Shown here: one piece after another, positions 24,863 to 33,968 of the stretch
Layout: each line of letters begins with the position of its first letter
Position numbering within the stretch: position 1 is the first letter of the stretch
Source: Tsukamurella sp. TY48
Lineage (GTDB): Bacteria; Actinomycetota; Actinomycetes; Mycobacteriales; Mycobacteriaceae
Direction of reading: 5' to 3'
Length of the DNA: 64,000 bases
Assembly (NCBI RefSeq): GCF_019656655.1
Contig: NZ_BPMV01000002.1
Span: 496,001 to 560,000, forward strand
Translations under genes and position numbers: made by a program
The notes under the pieces: model-generated
Databases searched by the model: none
What the model was told of the DNA's origin: nothing
Seen by the model: only the letters and a program-made list of their open reading frames with translations

Positions 24863-26077
24863 GTGGCGAAGGCCGCTCAGGAACCGGTCCCCGGAATCCC
24901 GCTCACCGAGCCCGCCGAGGGCGTTCCCGATCCGCTCACCACGGTCGAGGAGTTCGCGGAATGCGCCGCCGCGCTGCGCCGTGGCACCGGCCCCGTGGCA
25001 CTCGACACCGAGCGGGCGTCCGGGTTCACGTACTCCTCCCGCGCCTACCTGATCCAGATCAAGCGCACCGGCTCCGGGCTCTTCCTCCTCGATCCGATCC
25101 ACGAGCCCGAGGGGCTGGCACCGGTGATCGACGCGCTGCGGAACGTCGAGTGGGTGCTGCACGCCGCCGATCAGGACCTCCCATGCCTGCGCGACGACGG
25201 CTTCCTCTGCGATGCCCTGTTCGATACCGAGCTGGCCGGGCGGCTCCTGGGCGAACCGCGGGTGAACCTGGCGGCGATGACCTCCGAGTTCACGGGCTAC
25301 GCCCTGGCCAAGGGGCACGGCGCCGCCGACTGGAGCACCCGCCCGCTCCCCCACGATTGGCTCAACTACGCGGCCCTCGACGTGGAGCTGCTCGTGGACC
25401 TGCGCGATGAGGCGTACGAGCGCCTGGACGCCGCGGGGAAGCTCGAATGGGCGCTCGAGGAGTTCGAGTACGCCCGCACCCGCCCCGATCCCGCACCGAA
25501 GCCGGACCCGTGGCGGCGACTGTCCGGTCTGAGCACGCTGCGCACCCGACGCCAACTCGGACGGGCACGCGAGCTCTGGCTGGCGCGCGACGAGATGGCC
25601 GAACAGCGCAACGTGGCGCCGGGACGCACCCTGCCGGATGCGGCGATCATCAACGCAGCCTCCAAGAACCCCACCACGGAATCCGAGCTCACCGCGCTGC
25701 CGGTGTTCGGCGGCCCGCGGATGCGGCGCACCGCCAAGCGCTGGGTCGGGGCGATCAACCGCGCCAACGCGCTGTCCGATGCGCAGCTCCCCCCGCTGCA
25801 CGGTCCCCGGACCGGGGTGCCCGCGAACAACCGCTGGGCGAAGTCGAACCCGGAGGCCGCCGAGCGGCTGGCCCGCGTGCGGGCCGCGCTCGCCGAGATC
25901 TCCGAGCAGGTCGAGGTGCCCGTGGAGAATCTGCTCCCGACCGACGCTGTGCGTCAGCTGTGTTGGGACGACAAGGCGCACGGCACCGCCGAGATCGATA
26001 CGGCGCTGGCCGCCTCGGGCGCACGCACGTGGCAGCGCCAGCTGACCGTGGCCGCAGTCGCCGCTGCGCTCGACTGA
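24863..26077 (+). CDS. rnd: ribonuclease D-like 3'-5' exonuclease with HRDC domain
   Basis: 404 residues from GTG 24863. DEDDy exonuclease motifs: VALDTE (ExoI), HAADQDLPCLRDD (ExoII) and NYAALDVELLVDL (ExoIII, Tyr-x3-Asp). An HRDC domain follows (about residues 225-300, LWLARDEMAEQRNVAPGR), then a C-terminal helical region. Family members trim tRNA and other RNA 3' ends. Co-directional with DUF3000. The stop codon lies inside a 25-bp direct repeat (26066-26117). Confidence 0.88.
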   Translation: MAKAAQEPVPGIPLTEPAEGVPDPLTTVEEFAECAAALRRGTGPVALDTERASGFTYSSRAYLIQIKRTGSGLFLLDPIHEPEGLAPVIDALRNVEWVLHAADQDLPCLRDDGFLCDALFDTELAGRLLGEPRVNLAAMTSEFTGYALAKGHGAADWSTRPLPHDWLNYAALDVELLVDLRDEAYERLDAAGKLEWALEEFEYARTRPDPAPKPDPWRRLSGLSTLRTRRQLGRARELWLARDEMAEQRNVAPGRTLPDAAIINAASKNPTTESELTALPVFGGPRMRRTAKRWVGAINRANALSDAQLPPLHGPRTGVPANNRWAKSNPEAAERLARVRAALAEISEQVEVPVENLLPTDAVRQLCWDDKAHGTAEIDTALAASGARTWQRQLTVAAVAAALD

Positions 26078-26117
26078 CCGCGAACCGCGGTCGCGCTCGA
26101 CTGACCGCTAGCCGCGG
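26066..26117. repeat. 25-bp direct repeat carrying the rnd stop codon
   Basis: GCGCTCGACTGACCGC-x-A-x-CCGCGG occurs at 26066-26090 and again at 26093-26117, with two mismatches. The first copy includes the RNase D stop TGA, the second the dxs stop (minus strand). It looks like a local tandem duplication at a convergent gene end. Confidence 0.85.
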
Positions 26118-28138
26118 GCCCGCCCGGCCACCGGCACCTCGGCATTCGACGACGCCGCATTCTCCGGCGCCGCGCTGTCCGCCGCAGTCGCGGAAGCCGA
26201 GTTCTTCGACGCGGTGTTCTTCGACGCGGTGTTCTTCGATGCGCTGGCCTGCGGGACCGCCGTGGGCGTGCACGCGGTGACCCACCCGGTGATGCGGAAC
26301 GCGATCTCCGACGGGGTCAGCCCCAGCTCCTTGAGGAGCTCACCGCGCGAGCCGTGGTCGAGGAAGCGCTGTTCGATGCCCAGCACCCGGGTGGGCACAT
26401 CGACCTCGGCACGCTGCAGCGCGGCGGTGACCGCGGCACCGATACCGCCGGCCACGCCGCTGTCCTCCAGGGTCACCACCAGCTGGTGCGCGCGGGCCAG
26501 GTCCACGATCGAACCCGGGACGGGCAGCACCCAGCGGGGATCGACGACGGTGGCCGCGATGCCCTGATCGCGCAGGCGGGCGGCCACGTCGACCGCGGTG
26601 TGCGCGAAGGCGCCCACGGCCACGATCAGCACGTCGGCGGCGCCGTCGCCGACCAGCACGTCGACCCCGTCGTCCAGGCGGCGCACGGCGTCGAGATCGG
26701 CGGGCACCGCGCCCTTGCCGTACCGGATCAGCGTGGGAGCGTCGTCGACGTCGAGCGCCTCGGCGAACTCCTCCCGGAGCCGGGTGGCATCGCGCGGGAC
26801 CGCGGCGCGCAGGCCGGGAACGATGGCCGCGAGCGACAGGTCCCACATGCCGTGGTGGCTGGCGCCATCGGGGCCGGTGACCCCGGAGCGGTCGAGGACC
26901 ACCGTGACGCCCTGCTTGAGCAGCGCGACGTCCATCAGCAACTGGTCGAAGGCGCGATTGAGGAAGGTCGAGTACAGCGCGACCACGGGGTGGATGCCGC
27001 CGAGCGCGAGACCGGCGGCCGAGGTGAGCGCGTGCTGCTCGGCGATGCCCACGTCGTACATCCGCTCGGGGAACTTGCGGCCGAAATCGGCCACGCCCGT
27101 CGGCTCGGCCATCGCACCGGTGATCGCGACCACGTCGGGACGGCGCTCCCCCTGGCTGATGAGTTCCTCGGAGAAGACCGAGGTCCAGTCAGCGCCGCCG
27201 CCACCGCCCACGGGCAGACCGGTGACGGGGTCGATCACGCCGATGCCGTGCATCTGATCGGCCTCGTCGTTCTCGGCGTGCTCATAACCGTTGCCCTTGC
27301 GGGTGATCACGTGCACCACCACGGGACCGCCGAAGTCGCGGGCGCGGCGCAGCGCCTCCTCGACGGCCGCCTCGTCGTGCCCGTCGATCGGGCCGAGGTA
27401 CTTCAGGCCGAGGTCCGCGAACAGTGCCTGCGGGCTGAGCATGTCCTTGATGCCGGCCTTCATGCCGTGCAGCACGGAGTACAGCGGCTCGCCGACCACC
27501 GGCGTGCTGCGCAGCCGCTGGCGCGCCTCGCCCAGTAGCTTCTCGTACTCGGGCTGGGTGCGCAGGCCCGACAGGTGGGTCGCGAGACCACCGATGGTGG
27601 GCGCGTACGAGCGGCCGTTGTCGTTGACCACCACCACCACGGGCCGGTCGGATGCGGCGATGTTGTTGAGCGCCTCCCAGCACATGCCGCCGGTGAGGGC
27701 GCCGTCGCCGACCACCGCGACCACGGTGCGCTGCTCGCCCTTGAGCTCGAAGGCCTTCGCCAGACCGTCGGCGTAGCTCAGCGACGCCGAGGCGTGCGAG
27801 GACTCGACCCAGTCGTGCTCGGACTCGCTGCGGCACGGGTAGCCGGACAGTCCGCCGGCCTGGCGCAGCGTGTCGAATTCGTCGCGGCGGCCGGTCACGA
27901 TCTTGTGTACGTAGGCCTGGTGGCCCGTGTCGAAGATCACCGGGTCCACCGGCGAGGAGAAGACGCGATGGATCGCGAGCGTGAGCTCGACCACGCCGAG
28001 GTTGGGGCCGAGGTGGCCGCCCGTGGCGGCGACCTTCTCGACGAGGAAGGCACGGATCTCCGACGCCAACTGGGACAGCTGCGCCTGGTCCAACCGACGC
28101 AGGTCCTGCGGGGACTCGATGGTGCTGAGCAGATTCAT
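26108..28138 (-). CDS. dxs: 1-deoxy-D-xylulose-5-phosphate synthase Dxs
   Basis: 676 residues from ATG 28138 (AAGGAG 12 bases upstream, rather far). Makes DXP from pyruvate and glyceraldehyde-3-phosphate, first step of the MEP isoprenoid route, using thiamine diphosphate. Motifs: GGHLGPNLG (His42), [16 protein letters not shown] (TPP site, 144-159), the GIAEQHAL catalytic Glu region, and [10 protein letters not shown]. The protein normally ends near FRITGWV; here about 55 extra residues follow, with ASKNT-type repeats and an Ala/Ser-rich tail. Confidence 0.94.
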   Translation of the reverse strand: MNLLSTIESPQDLRRLDQAQLSQLASEIRAFLVEKVAATGGHLGPNLGVVELTLAIHRVFSSPVDPVIFDTGHQAYVHKIVTGRRDEFDTLRQAGGLSGYPCRSESEHDWVESSHASASLSYADGLAKAFELKGEQRTVVAVVGDGALTGGMCWEALNNIAASDRPVVVVVNDNGRSYAPTIGGLATHLSGLRTQPEYEKLLGEARQRLRSTPVVGEPLYSVLHGMKAGIKDMLSPQALFADLGLKYLGPIDGHDEAAVEEALRRARDFGGPVVVHVITRKGNGYEHAENDEADQMHGIGVIDPVTGLPVGGGGGADWTSVFSEELISQGERRPDVVAITGAMAEPTGVADFGRKFPERMYDVGIAEQHALTSAAGLALGGIHPVVALYSTFLNRAFDQLLMDVALLKQGVTVVLDRSGVTGPDGASHHGMWDLSLAAIVPGLRAAVPRDATRLREEFAEALDVDDAPTLIRYGKGAVPADLDAVRRLDDGVDVLVGDGAADVLIVAVGAFAHTAVDVAARLRDQGIAATVVDPRWVLPVPGSIVDLARAHQLVVTLEDSGVAGGIGAAVTAALQRAEVDVPTRVLGIEQRFLDHGSRGELLKELGLTPSEIAFRITGWVTACTPTAVPQASASKNTASKNTASKNSASATAADSAAPENAASSNAEVPVAGRARG
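26201..26245. repeat. three 15-bp tandem repeats in the dxs tail
   Basis: GTTCTTCGACGCGGT twice, then a third copy with two changes. They encode [10 protein letters not shown] units on the minus strand, in the extension that follows the conserved end of Dxs. Confidence 0.9.
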
Positions 28139-28201
28139 ACCGCCGTGCCGCTCCTTCCGATATCCCTCGTGTTTACACCGCAAACGAACGCTCCGGCCAG
28201 T

Positions 28202-29383
28202 TTACGGCGCACTGCCGGTGGTGAGCACCGCGAGGCACTCGAGATGGTGGGTGCCGGGAAAGGCGTCGACGGCGACGGCCTCGCGCACCGCGTACCCGGC
28301 GTCCCGGAAGAGCGCCAGGTCACGGGCGAAGGCGGCCGGGTCGCAGCCCACGTGGATCACGGCCCGCGGGGCGGCGGTGGCGATGGCCGCGATCACGGCC
28401 TTGCCCGCACCCGAGCGCGGCGGATCGAGCACCACGAGCCCGGGTGCCCGCAGCCGGCCGACGGTCCGCGCGACGTCGCCGCGATGGAAGCGGACCCGGG
28501 AACCGTCGAGCGCGTCGCGGCCGGCGGCGATCGCCTCGCGGGCGGTCTCGACCACGTCCACCGTGAGTCCACGCTCGGCGAGCACGGCCGCGAAGACACC
28601 CGCGCCGCCGTACAGGTCCCATGCACGCGCGCCCGCGTCGACGGTGCCGTCGGCGAGCAGGTCGGCGGTCCAGCGGTCGACCAGCGCGCTGTAGTGGGCG
28701 GCGGCGTCGCGGTGCGCCTGCCAGAAGGAGCCGGCGGGAAGGCGCCACGCCGTCCCGCCGATCCGGTAGTCGGCCATGCCGGTGCCGTCGAGCACGGTGC
28801 CGCCCGCCACGGCGTGCCGCGCACCGTCGTCGTCGAGCACGACGGCCACCTCGTCGCCGGGCGTGGCGCGCAGCCCCTCGGTGAGGCCGGTGGGGAGCTG
28901 GGCGCAGCCGGAGGCGTCGACGAGGTCGTGGCTGCGTGCGCCGCGCCAGCCGAGGGTGCCGTCGGCGGCGGCGTGCAGCCGGGCGCGGTGGCGCCAGCCG
29001 GTGGTGAGGCCGGGAGTGATCTCGCCGACGGTGGGCGCGAGCTCACCGGGGGCGAACCGGCCGAACCGGACCAGGAGGTCGGCGAGGACCTCGGTCTTCC
29101 AGGTGCGCTGGTACTCCGGTGTGGCGATGGTGAGGTCGCAGCAGCCGGCACCCGCGGCGGCCGCCGGACAGCTCTCGGGCACGCGGTGCGCCGACGCCGT
29201 GCGGACCTCGACGGTGCTCGCTCGGGCGTAGGACTTCTTCACCTCGGTGATCCGGGCGCGAACGGTCTCCCCGGGGAGCGCGCCGCGCACGAAGACCGCC
29301 TGCCCGTCGTGCCGGGCGACCGCGATGCCGCCGTGGCCGGGCGACTGCGGGCTCAGCTCGACGACGTCATTCGGAGTCAGCAT
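28202..29383 (-). CDS. TrmA/RumA-family SAM-dependent RNA (uracil-5) methyltransferase with TRAM domain
   Basis: 393 residues. N-terminal TRAM beta-barrel (about 1-60: VVELSPQSPGHGGIAVAR..., VRARITEVKKSYARA). The methyltransferase core has the SAM-binding ARAWDLYGGAGVFAAVLAE, VVLDPPRSGAGKAV and the catalytic cysteine motif VGCDPAAFARDL. It methylates C5 of a uridine in tRNA or 23S rRNA; the target cannot be told. Cysteines in CPAAAAGAGCCDL may be a degraded Fe-S site. The start overlaps the upstream DUF3159 gene by 17 bases. Rv2689c is the M. tuberculosis counterpart. Confidence 0.88.
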   Translation of the reverse strand: MLTPNDVVELSPQSPGHGGIAVARHDGQAVFVRGALPGETVRARITEVKKSYARASTVEVRTASAHRVPESCPAAAAGAGCCDLTIATPEYQRTWKTEVLADLLVRFGRFAPGELAPTVGEITPGLTTGWRHRARLHAAADGTLGWRGARSHDLVDASGCAQLPTGLTEGLRATPGDEVAVVLDDDGARHAVAGGTVLDGTGMADYRIGGTAWRLPAGSFWQAHRDAAAHYSALVDRWTADLLADGTVDAGARAWDLYGGAGVFAAVLAERGLTVDVVETAREAIAAGRDALDGSRVRFHRGDVARTVGRLRAPGLVVLDPPRSGAGKAVIAAIATAAPRAVIHVGCDPAAFARDLALFRDAGYAVREAVAVDAFPGTHHLECLAVLTTGSAP

Positions 29384-30083
29384 GGGTGAGTTTCCGCGCC
29401 ACGACGAAGGTCACGAGCAGCCCGAGGGCGAACATCGGCCACCCCATGGCGATGCGGGCGACGCCGAGCCAGTTCACGTCGTCGTTGAGATACAGGACGA
29501 GCTGCACCACGAAGCGCACGGTGAACATCGCGATCCACAGCACCGTGAGCCACACGAAGCCGCGGTACTGGCGACGATCGGCGCGCCAGTCGTGGCCGCC
29601 GTCGACCGCCTGCTTGGAACGCTCGTCGAACAGGTGCCACAGCACGCCCACGAGGGGCCACCGGACCACGATCGAGACGGCGAAGACCACCGCGAAGACG
29701 GCCTGCATCACGATCCCGTACAGGTAGTAGCCCCTGCCGCTGCCGCCCACCAGCAGGGCGATCGCCACGCACACCGCCACCCCGAAGAAACCGGAGATCG
29801 CGGGCTGGATCGAGGTGCGGGTGGCGAGCCGGATCACCATCACGACCGCGGCCACGGCGAGCGCGGCGATCACGCCGCCCTTGAGGCCCCACACGGCGTT
29901 CGCGGGGACGAAGGCGGCCACGGGCAGCGCCGAGTACACCAGGCCCTGCCAGCCGCCCATCTGATCGAGCACCTGGTCCCGAATCGAGGGCTCGGCGGCC
30001 TCGGGCGCAGCGGCCGCTCCATCGGGGGTCGCGTTCGCCTCGATCGCGGGTTCTCCGCCGTCCCGTCCAGCACCATCCGTCAC
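29367..30083 (-). CDS. DUF3159 integral membrane protein
   Basis: 238 residues. A hydrophilic N-terminus is followed by SIRDQVLDQMGGWQGLVYSA, the DUF3159 opening, and about six membrane segments. Conserved polar stretch HLFDERSKQ / WRADRRQYRGFVWLT lies in a cytosolic loop. Actinobacterial family without known function. Translationally coupled to the downstream RNA methyltransferase (17-base overlap). Confidence 0.88.
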   Translation of the reverse strand: MTDGAGRDGGEPAIEANATPDGAAAAPEAAEPSIRDQVLDQMGGWQGLVYSALPVAAFVPANAVWGLKGGVIAALAVAAVVMVIRLATRTSIQPAISGFFGVAVCVAIALLVGGSGRGYYLYGIVMQAVFAVVFAVSIVVRWPLVGVLWHLFDERSKQAVDGGHDWRADRRQYRGFVWLTVLWIAMFTVRFVVQLVLYLNDDVNWLGVARIAMGWPMFALGLLVTFVVARKLTHADSE

Positions 30084-30111
30084 CCGGCCAGCGTACTGGC
30101 ATGCTCATCGC

Positions 30112-30819
30112 ATGCCCTCTTTCGCGCGTGCCACCGCCGTGTTGTTGCCGGGCTCGGGGTCCGACGCCGATTTCGTGCTGCGGGCGTTCGCGCCGGTCGC
30201 CGCGCTGTGCGCGCGCACGGTCGCCGTCGATGCGGAGCCACCGTCGGTGGTGGACGGGTACCGGGCCGCGCTCGACGCCGCTGCCGCCGACGGTCCGGTC
30301 GTGGTGTGCGGGGTGTCGCTCGGCTCGGCGGCGGCCGCGCGCTGGGCCCTGGACCGTCCCGACGCGGATGTGACGCTGGTGTTGACGCTGCCACCGTGGT
30401 CCGGCCCGGCCGGGGCCGACACCCCCGCCGCGGTGTCGGCGCGGGTCACCGCGGAGACGGTCGACGAGCGCGGAGCCGCGGAGGCGATCGCGCGGATGCA
30501 GTCCGGCAGCCCGGCCTGGCTGGCGCGCGAGCTCACCCGGTCGTGGGCGGCGCACGGAGATTTCCTGGCGCCCGCGCTCCGGGAAGCGGCCGGCTACCGG
30601 GCGCCGACGGAGGCGGAACTGCGCGGTCTGCGCGCGCCGACCGTGGTGGTGGGCGCCGAGGGCGACCTGATCCATCCGGTCGCGGTGGCGCGGGCGTGGG
30701 GCGCCGCCATCGACGGTGCCGCGGTCGAGGTGGTGGAGCTGGCCGAACTCGGACCCGACCCGGCCGTGCTGGGCCGGGCCGGTGTCCGCCGGCTGACCGG
30801 TATCAGTCCTGGTGCTTGA
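30112..30819 (+). CDS. alpha/beta-hydrolase-fold protein (Rv2695-like)
   Basis: 235 residues. Begins with strand ATAVLLPGSGSD, nucleophile elbow VCGVSLGSAAAARWAL (Ser in GVSLG), and an acid candidate in VVVGAEGDLIHPVAVARAW. The usual final His is not obvious (ELAELGPDPA), so activity is uncertain. The position beside DUF3710, dut and DUF3093 matches Rv2695 of M. tuberculosis. Its 3' end overlaps the convergent DUF3710 gene by 17 bases. Confidence 0.78.
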   Translation: MPSFARATAVLLPGSGSDADFVLRAFAPVAALCARTVAVDAEPPSVVDGYRAALDAAAADGPVVVCGVSLGSAAAARWALDRPDADVTLVLTLPPWSGPAGADTPAAVSARVTAETVDERGAAEAIARMQSGSPAWLARELTRSWAAHGDFLAPALREAAGYRAPTEAELRGLRAPTVVVGAEGDLIHPVAVARAWGAAIDGAAVEVVELAELGPDPAVLGRAGVRRLTGISPGA

Positions 30820-31624
30820 GGCGTGAGAGCGCCGACCCGCGGGTGAGGCGGTCCTGGTTGCCCTGACGCAGCGCGGCGGGGCCGTTGGCGGCGGCCCGCT
30901 GGGCCACCTGCTCGGCGATCGACGCCGCGGCGTCCTGCTGCTGCTGGGCCTGCTGCGCCATCGCCTGCTGCAGCTGAGCGACGAGCTCGGAGGGCAGCTC
31001 GATCTCGAGGTGATCGCGCGCCGGACGGGGCTCGGTACCGCGCCGCACCACGGTCTCGGCCAGCATCGCGCGGGCGAGCTGCGCCGCCTGTTCGGCGGCC
31101 TCCGCGGGCGCGGCCACGACGAATCGGATCATCCACCGCGGACCGTCGATGCCGATGAAGCGGAGCACGCCGTCGGGCTGGACTCCGACCACCTCACGGC
31201 CCCAGTGGCCGTCCTCGATGGTGACCTGGGCGCCGTTCTCGCGCAGCGAGTCCCCCAGCTCGGTGACCACCTCGCGCCACTGTCCGCCCTTCTTCGGGGC
31301 GGCGAAGACGCCGGGGGTGATGCGGCCGACCGGGGTGTCGAGGTGCACGCCCACGGGCTGTCCCTCGGGGCTCATCTCCACCTGCAGCTGCGCCTCGGGC
31401 GGCATGGCCAGCACCAGCGAACCCAGGTCGAGGCGGCCGTCCTCGAGACCCTCGATGCTCTCGAGCTGCGCGAGATCGTAGGGACCCTCACCGGAGCCGA
31501 GGACCTGGGTCTCGTCGGTCACCGGCTCGGGGATCGCGTGGTGCTCCGGCTGCCCGATGGAGGCGTACGGATCGACGTTGGCGTCGCTGCGCTGCTTGCC
31601 GGACTTGCGGCGGCCGAGGGCCAT
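30803..31624 (-). CDS. DUF3710 family protein
   Basis: 273 residues. Basic start (MALGRRKSGKQ), then the DUF3710 core: RLDLGSLVLAMPPEAQLQVE, GVFAAPKKGGQWREVVTEL and GREVVGVQPDGVLRFIGIDG-like strands ending PRWMIRFVV. The C-terminus holds a glutamine-rich coiled coil (QLQQAMAQQAQQQQD). The family is actinobacterial and uncharacterised. It lies immediately downstream of dut on the same strand (59-base gap) and matches Rv2696c. Confidence 0.88.
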   Translation of the reverse strand: MALGRRKSGKQRSDANVDPYASIGQPEHHAIPEPVTDETQVLGSGEGPYDLAQLESIEGLEDGRLDLGSLVLAMPPEAQLQVEMSPEGQPVGVHLDTPVGRITPGVFAAPKKGGQWREVVTELGDSLRENGAQVTIEDGHWGREVVGVQPDGVLRFIGIDGPRWMIRFVVAAPAEAAEQAAQLARAMLAETVVRRGTEPRPARDHLEIELPSELVAQLQQAMAQQAQQQQDAAASIAEQVAQRAAANGPAALRQGNQDRLTRGSALSRLKHQD

Positions 31625-31682
31625 GGGGCGGTGCTCCTTGGTTTCGAGGGACGACGATGCCTTCAGCGTAGAAGGCGGGAAG

Positions 31683-32138
31683 CTAGCGGTCGAGGCTGGA
31701 GTGCCCGCCCGAGGAGCCGTAGCCGCCGGTACCGCGGACGGTCTCGTCGAGGAAGGAGACCTCGACGAAGTCCGGGAGCTCGACCTGCTGGACCAGGAGC
31801 TGGGCGATGCGGTCGCCGCGGGCGATCTCGACCGCGGTTTCGCGGTCGGTGTTGAGCAGGCACACCTTGATCTCGCCGCGGTATCCGGCGTCCACGGTGC
31901 CCGGGGTGTTGACCACGGTGAGGCCGTGTTTCGCGGCGAGTCCGGACCGGGGGTGGATCAGTCCGACGGTGCCGTACGGCAGGGCGAGCGCGATGCCCGT
32001 GGGGATCATCGCCCGGGTGCCGGGTTCGATCCGCACGGACACCGTGGAGTACAGGTCGACACCCGCGTCACCGGGGTGCGCGCGCTTGGGAAGGGGTAGG
32101 CCCTCGTCCAGCCGAAGTAGGGGTATCTGGCTCACCAT
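31683..32138 (-). CDS. dut: dUTP diphosphatase
   Basis: 151 residues from ATG 32138. All five trimeric dUTPase motifs are visible: [10 protein letters not shown] (1), [11 protein letters not shown] (2), [17 protein letters not shown] (3), [10 protein letters not shown] (4) and the Gly-rich [14 protein letters not shown] (5) that closes over the neighbouring active site. Hydrolyses dUTP to dUMP and PPi, keeping uracil out of DNA. Divergent from the DUF3093 gene. Confidence 0.96.
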   Translation of the reverse strand: MVSQIPLLRLDEGLPLPKRAHPGDAGVDLYSTVSVRIEPGTRAMIPTGIALALPYGTVGLIHPRSGLAAKHGLTVVNTPGTVDAGYRGEIKVCLLNTDRETAVEIARGDRIAQLLVQQVELPDFVEVSFLDETVRGTGGYGSSGGHSSLDR

Positions 32139-32162
32139 GGCTTGCAGACTACGCTGGCGGGT

Positions 32163-32654
32163 GTGGCGCAGGATCCAACGGTGAACACCCCAGACACGAG
32201 CACCCGGTACTTCGAACGGCTGAGTGTGCCGTGGTACTGGTGGCTGATCGGAGCCGGAATCTCGGCGTTGATCTGTTACGAGATCGACCTGGCGGCGCGG
32301 GGGGCCACGTGGGCCTACGCACTGTTCCCGGTGGTCTTCCTCATCGCGGGCGCGCTGCTGTGGTCGATGGGCCGCGCCTCGGTCGGGGTGCGCGACGGTG
32401 AGCTGTGGGCGGGCAATGCGCATCTACCGCTGGAGCTGGTCTCCCGTGCGGCGGCGGTGCCTCCGGAGGCGAAGAGCAAGGCGTTGGGCCGGCAGCTCGA
32501 CCCTGCGGCGTTCGTCTATCACCGGGGCTGGATCAAGACGCTGGTGGCCGTGGTGCTGGACGATCCGGACGATCCGACACCGTACTGGCTGGTGTCCACG
32601 CGGCATCCGGACCAGCTGCTCGCGTGCATTCCCGCCGCGACCACGCTCGACTGA
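32163..32654 (+). CDS. DUF3093 family membrane protein
   Basis: 163 residues from GTG 32163. [18 protein letters not shown] leads into two membrane segments, followed by the DUF3093 beta-rich domain ([52 protein letters not shown]). Rv2698 is the syntenic mycobacterial protein. Function unknown. Shares the divergent promoter region with dut. Confidence 0.88.
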   Translation: MAQDPTVNTPDTSTRYFERLSVPWYWWLIGAGISALICYEIDLAARGATWAYALFPVVFLIAGALLWSMGRASVGVRDGELWAGNAHLPLELVSRAAAVPPEAKSKALGRQLDPAAFVYHRGWIKTLVAVVLDDPDDPTPYWLVSTRHPDQLLACIPAATTLD

Positions 32655-32705
32655 GGGGCTCGTCCCCGAGTCCTCTGGAGCGGGTCGCCGCGGGTGACTG
32701 CGCGA

Positions 32706-33005
32706 TCAGGCGCAGTCGATGCAGATCAGCTCGCTGCCGTTCGGATCGGCCAGGCGGCTGCGGTGGTACACGAGGAAACAGCTCGTACACGTGAACTCGT
32801 CGGCCTGCTTCGGCACGACGCGAACACTGAGCTCCTCGCCCGAGAGGTCTGCGCCGGGGAGTTCGAACGATTCGGCGGTCTCGCCCTCGTCCACATCCAC
32901 GGTGCCCGACTGTGCCTCGTTGCGGCGCGCCTTCAGTTCTTCGAGCGAATCCTCCGAGATCTCATCAGCCTCGGAGCGACGTGGCGCATCGTAATCAGTT
33001 GCCAT
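32706..33005 (-). CDS. DUF4193 zinc-ribbon protein
   Basis: 99 residues from ATG 33005 (MATDYDAPRRSEADEISEDS). A strongly acidic N-terminal half is followed by a zinc ribbon with two Cys pairs, FTCTSCFLVYHRSRLA and ELICIDCA. Short actinobacterial family, syntenic with Rv2699c. Possibly an RNA polymerase- or nucleic-acid-associated protein; the sequence does not settle this. Confidence 0.9.
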   Translation of the reverse strand: MATDYDAPRRSEADEISEDSLEELKARRNEAQSGTVDVDEGETAESFELPGADLSGEELSVRVVPKQADEFTCTSCFLVYHRSRLADPNGSELICIDCA

Positions 33006-33236
33006 ACCTTGTAATCCCCATCCTTGCTCGGCCCGCCACCTCGGGGTTGCCGGGTGGACGGGCCCGTTGTCCCGCACCGAGCGGCCCAGACTATAGCGCA
33101 ACGAAATTCACGTGTCACGTATTTTGCGTCCGCAACGCCATATTCACCACTCGCGCCCTGTAACGCGCCGCCCCGTGGATTGATTCCCGGCCTCGCCTCC
33201 CGGCTCCTGCGGGCCCGCTCACGTACAGTCGGGGCC

Positions 33237-33944
33237 GTGGTTTCCCAGCTCACCGGCGCCGGCCGCCGATTCGACCGCAAGGGCGAGCCGTTCCGGCGTC
33301 GGAGCGCGCTGCCGCTCCTCATCGTGATCGCGGTCCTGGCCGTGGTGGCCATCGCGACCTGGGCGCGCGCCATGTCGTCCGGAGAGACCGCGGCCGCGCC
33401 GGTGTCGTGCCCCGCGCCGGCGCCGCCGTCGGCCGCCGCGTCCGGGAAGCCCCGTCCCTCGTCCCCCGCGCCCGCCGCACCGGCCCGCTTCGACGTGGTC
33501 TCGCCGGACGACATGATCACGGTGCGGCCGGCACCGCTGGCCGCGAGCGTGGTGCGGGTGCTCAACGCTTCGGGGCAGTCGGGCCGGGCCGAGACCACGC
33601 TCAACAAGCTGGCCGATTACGGCTTCGGCGCGCCGCCCACCGGCGCCTACGGCAACGACACGATGTACTCGCAGATGGAGTGCCAGGCGCAGCTGCGCTT
33701 CGGCGATTCCGGACGGGCCGCCGCCGCGGCGGCGTGGGTGATCGCGCCGTGCGCCGAGCTGATCAACGACGGCCGGCGCGATGCCACCGTCGACCTGTCA
33801 CTCGGCACGTTCTTCACCGACCTGGAGCCCAGCACCGACGCGCAGGAGGTGCTGCGCATCCTGCGCGCGGCACCGGCGGGAGCCACCGACGGCGGCGCGA
33901 ATCCGGCGCTGGTGGCGGCGGTGCACCGCAACGCCTGCAACTGA
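33237..33944 (+). CDS. cei: envelope integrity protein Cei
   Basis: 235 residues from GTG 33237. One N-terminal membrane anchor (LPLLIVIAVLAVVAIATW, about residues 25-42), a Pro/Ala-rich linker, then a LytR_C-type extracytoplasmic domain (VVRVLNASGQSGRAETTLNKL...) with three cysteines. The mycobacterial homologue Rv2700 (Cei) is needed for cell-envelope integrity. The last 15 bases including the stop are tandemly duplicated just downstream. Confidence 0.88.
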   Translation: MVSQLTGAGRRFDRKGEPFRRRSALPLLIVIAVLAVVAIATWARAMSSGETAAAPVSCPAPAPPSAAASGKPRPSSPAPAAPARFDVVSPDDMITVRPAPLAASVVRVLNASGQSGRAETTLNKLADYGFGAPPTGAYGNDTMYSQMECQAQLRFGDSGRAAAAAAWVIAPCAELINDGRRDATVDLSLGTFFTDLEPSTDAQEVLRILRAAPAGATDGGANPALVAAVHRNACN

Positions 33945-33959
33945 AACGCCTGCAACTGA
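33930..33959. repeat. 15-bp tandem duplication across the cei stop codon
   Basis: AACGCCTGCAACTGA occurs twice back to back (33930-33944 and 33945-33959). The first copy is the end of cei (Asn-Ala-Cys-Asn-stop); the second is outside the gene. Confidence 0.95.
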
Positions 33960-33968
33960 GCGGGCCCG

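Noticed and set aside
28202-29383. Naming the TRAM methyltransferase RlmD or TrmA
   Set aside because: Target specificity cannot be read from the sequence, and the Fe-S cysteine pattern of RlmD is incomplete.
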